DNA from: Henningerozyma blattae CBS 6284
Lineage: Eukaryota > Ascomycota > Saccharomycetes > Saccharomycetales > Saccharomycetaceae
Direction: 5' to 3'
DNA length: 64,000 nt
NCBI RefSeq assembly: GCF_000315915.1
Contig: NC_020185.1
Span: forward strand, 1,984,001 to 2,048,000
Shown: positions 61,696 to 64,000 of the stretch, piece after piece
Numbering within the stretch: position 1 is the first letter of the stretch
How the letters are laid out: every line of letters starts with the position of its first letter
The notes under the pieces: generated by a model
What the model was told of the DNA's origin: nothing
The model's database searches: none
Seen by the model: only the letters and a program-made list of their open reading frames with translations
Position numbers and translations under genes: made by a program

Positions 61696-64000
61696 CTAAA
61701 TTAATTGTTCTTCAAAGACTGCGGCTTGTTCTAATTTATAAGCCATAAAGCTTGCAGACGCACGTAATCCAAGAGGGAATGTTTTTGGAAGGGTTTCATT
61801 TTCGTCGTCACTGTCAATTTCTTCAGAATCATTATTAATCTCATCTTTGTTAACCCTGTCTAATGTATCAGTTGTAGCTTCCATTGGTTCAATTTGATCT
61901 TGACTTCTATTTTCCTTTGGAGTATCCAAACTTAAAGACGTCGATAAATTATGCTCATTTTCTTTCAGTCCTAGGGTATCCATATTGTTATCAGATAATA
62001 AACTTAAATTGTCATCCCCGAAGTCAGTACTTGTGAGACCTAATTCTTGTAATACTAATGCAGCAGTTTCTTGAACCATTAATTCGTCATTTTTTTCATT
62101 CAAGTTTGTAAATTCAAGACCATCTTGAAGTGTTAAATCTTCTTCGCCCCTAATTGGATCGTTTTCAATAGTTTCTTCAACTTCTTCATAATCTAAATTC
62201 AACTTGTTTTTTTTATGTTTAGGGAACCATTTATTCAAGGGTTGATCCAAATGTTCACTTCCAGAATTAATATAGCGCTCTTGAATATTAACTGATGGAC
62301 CACGGAACCATACGATTTTACCATCTTGCTTATGAATTTGGTCAATTCTTCTAGAATAAATGTTAGAATTAGTAACATGAATAGAATTAATAGCAGGAAA
62401 GGAAGATGTTAAAATTTCTGAAGATAATAAGAAACCTGATGGATAGTCAGATACAATTTTGCCTACATTATGCTTTGCACATTTATGCACTAAATTATTA
62501 ATCAAAGTTCCAACATTATCTTCCGACATTCGTAGTCTTTTCTTTTTTATCTGCTTAGCTTGTAATTCGTTTAATGATTCGATTTTAATGACGTTAGTAG
62601 TACTGGCAGTATTAGAAGCTTTTATTTTTCTCCTCAAAGGATGAGGATCAAAAGTGGGTGAAGTTATTAATGGAGGTTGACAACTTATATCCGTATTAGC
62701 AGCCTTTACAGTTGCTAATGGTTGGAAGTTCTGTGTGATCTTAGGCTGAGATATAAGGGGCGAGTTAATAGTTGGTATATTCTTTACATTTGAATTTGTT
62801 TTAGTAGCAGAATTATGATGTGTTTGCTGTGTAACAACTATAGTACCAGTTTCTTTATCTATAATACCATTTTCTGGAGGATCATTCGGTCTAATAATAT
62901 AACGAGGGCATTCATCAGATGTAGAATATTCACCTAAGTCATCACGGGGCAACTTCTCCCTTAAATAAACTGCTCCAATTAAAGGTGGCGAGTTAGGTGC
63001 ACCCACTGTAGCTTCTGGTGTTGGATCATTTACTGTTGCATTTGCAGGTAACAAATCCTTTATAGGTGATGGATATTTAAAAAACTTTTTACCAATAACA
63101 GGAACTGTTTCTTCTTCGACATCACGAATTTCTTCGGGTAAACATGCCCTCCAAGTTCTAATCTTATTAAATGCTTTATCATTTTCATTGTATCTAAATT
63201 CGCAAACAAACAATGGACCATCAATGTCTAAAATTGGATCACCACGTTGAAATCTAGTGAAATGGACTACATAACATTTTTGTTGAATATCTTCGATGAC
63301 GTGATCTCTATATTGACCAGTTTTCATTACTTCATTCTTATAAAAAATTCTGTCAACCCTATGGACAGTTTGTTCTGGTCTAAAATACCAACAACAATTC
63401 AACCATTTCTTATTATCCTTTGTTTTCCACAATCTGAATATTTGAGCAACAATTGGCTTTGAGATATCATTTGGATTTCTCACTAAAACCCAATCACCAA
63501 TCTTATAAGTTTTACCGTTAACTTCTACTTCATCCAATGGCAATCTTATATCACCTTCAGGTAAGTAAACTTTATCAGGTTTAGATAATTCAAAATTTGA
63601 TAATGTTTCAAAAGAATTTTGTAAAAGTTTAGAAATTGTTAGATTTGTCTGATTATTTTGGTAAAATTGATTGTAATTCTTTAACATTAGGTTAAAATCT
63701 GATTGAAAACCTTCATAATCTTTATATTTTCTTGCCTTCACTTTTTTTTTAATATCATCTAAACAAATAGGATTCGCAATTTCACTATAATATAATGGCT
63801 CTTTTGATTGATCAGGTAACTTTTCAAAACTAGAAATTAGTAGTCCATTTGAGCTATCATATTCTTTCCTCAACATTTTTAAAACATTCTTGATTCTTTG
63901 AACATAGGGTAAATCAATAACTGGAGGTCTACCACGTTTCATATGCGTCCTTGAAGTCTGAGGTTTAACAATAGGTTGATTTACAGGAGTAGGTGTTGTG
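61696..64000 (-). CDS. RSC chromatin-remodelling subunit Rsc1/Rsc2, 5'-truncated by the window edge
   Basis: The frame stays open from an ATG at 63942 to the window edge (codons for Pro/Thr/Gln/Lys-rich linker), so that ATG is internal and the gene is partial. Visible are an AT-hook (KRGRPP), the second bromodomain (YYSEIANPICLDDIKKKV), a BAH domain (TYKIGDWVLVRNPND to WRACLPEEIRDV), and a conserved C-terminal region. The first bromodomain must lie beyond 64000. Rsc1 and Rsc2 are alternative subunits of the RSC nucleosome remodeller. RSC1 (YGR056W) and RSC2 (YLR357W) are duplication partners, and both synteny tracks predict this place, so the choice is open. Confidence 0.93.
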   Translation of the reverse strand, partial: TTPTPVNQPIVKPQTSRTHMKRGRPPVIDLPYVQRIKNVLKMLRKEYDSSNGLLISSFEKLPDQSKEPLYYSEIANPICLDDIKKKVKARKYKDYEGFQSDFNLMLKNYNQFYQNNQTNLTISKLLQNSFETLSNFELSKPDKVYLPEGDIRLPLDEVEVNGKTYKIGDWVLVRNPNDISKPIVAQIFRLWKTKDNKKWLNCCWYFRPEQTVHRVDRIFYKNEVMKTGQYRDHVIEDIQQKCYVVHFTRFQRGDPILDIDGPLFVCEFRYNENDKAFNKIRTWRACLPEEIRDVEEETVPVIGKKFFKYPSPIKDLLPANATVNDPTPEATVGAPNSPPLIGAVYLREKLPRDDLGEYSTSDECPRYIIRPNDPPENGIIDKETGTIVVTQQTHHNSATKTNSNVKNIPTINSPLISQPKITQNFQPLATVKAANTDISCQPPLITSPTFDPHPLRRKIKASNTASTTNVIKIESLNELQAKQIKKKRLRMSEDNVGTLINNLVHKCAKHNVGKIVSDYPSGFLLSSEILTSSFPAINSIHVTNSNIYSRRIDQIHKQDGKIVWFRGPSVNIQERYINSGSEHLDQPLNKWFPKHKKNKLNLDYEEVEETIENDPIRGEEDLTLQDGLEFTNLNEKNDELMVQETAALVLQELGLTSTDFGDDNLSLLSDNNMDTLGLKENEHNLSTSLSLDTPKENRSQDQIEPMEATTDTLDRVNKDEINNDSEEIDSDDENETLPKTFPLGLRASASFMAYKLEQAAVFEEQLI

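Noticed and set aside
1..64000. CRISPR arrays, operons, bacterial-type mobile elements
   Set aside because: No evenly spaced palindromic repeats with unique spacers and no prokaryotic gene organisation. The window is clearly yeast.

Overview
The window is nuclear DNA of a budding yeast (Saccharomycetaceae). The evidence is compact, mostly intronless protein genes, introns carrying GTATGT and TACTAAC signals, a Ty3-like retrotransposon placed at a tRNA gene, and gene order matching Saccharomyces cerevisiae. The sequence is AT-rich, with a few GC-rich islands and three assembly gaps of exactly 20 N. No marker fixes the species.

The layout is a mosaic of two S. cerevisiae paralogous regions. 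One series (ART10, ECM19, STE23, REH1, VAC14, SWC7, CSR1, FBP1, PSY3, RPS22B, GRX8, YLR363W-A, NMD4, STE11, YLR361C-A, VPS38, ADE13) follows chromosome XII from YLR392 down to YLR359. The other (TSR1, RAD59, MBP1, PSA1, SLC1, LHP1, then ADE6, SPR3, PEF1) follows YDL060 to YDL051 and then YGR061 to YGR058. STP3/STP4 and RSC1/RSC2 are whole-genome-duplication pairs and sit where both series predict. All orientations agree. Because many genes of each series are missing, the simplest reading is a post-duplication species that resolved its duplicates independently of S. cerevisiae.

Region by region: 0.6-17 kb holds trafficking, protease, ribosome-biogenesis, phosphoinositide, chromatin and recombination genes. 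At 17-25 kb a CSR1 homologue with a very long disordered N-terminus is divergent from the cell-cycle factor MBP1 across a GC-rich, gapped intergenic region. At 25-31 kb are PSA1, FBP1 (with a cluster of GTCACGTG sites and a CSRE match upstream), SLC1 and PSY3. At 31-39.6 kb is an accessory block: two tRNA-Phe genes, solo-LTR-like repeats, a Gag-like remnant and a broken Ty3-like element. At 40-45 kb are LHP1, an STP3/4 zinc-finger gene, a two-intron RPS22 gene with a candidate intronic H/ACA snoRNA, GRX8 and a small conserved gene. At 45.8-64 kb are ADE6, NMD4, SPR3, PEF1, STE11, two small or medium conserved genes, ADE13 and the 3' part of RSC1/RSC2, which runs off the right edge.

The strongest non-routine observations are a predicted intron in VAC14 with a 4-nt first exon, a predicted intron in PSY3, the snoRNA-bearing RPS22 intron, the CSR1 N-terminal extension, the Ty3-like insertion 12 bp upstream of a tRNA-Phe, and a 121-bp inverted-repeat element between NMD4 and SPR3. 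I did not find a clearly new multi-gene system. All gene names are assigned by recalled similarity plus synteny, without a database search.
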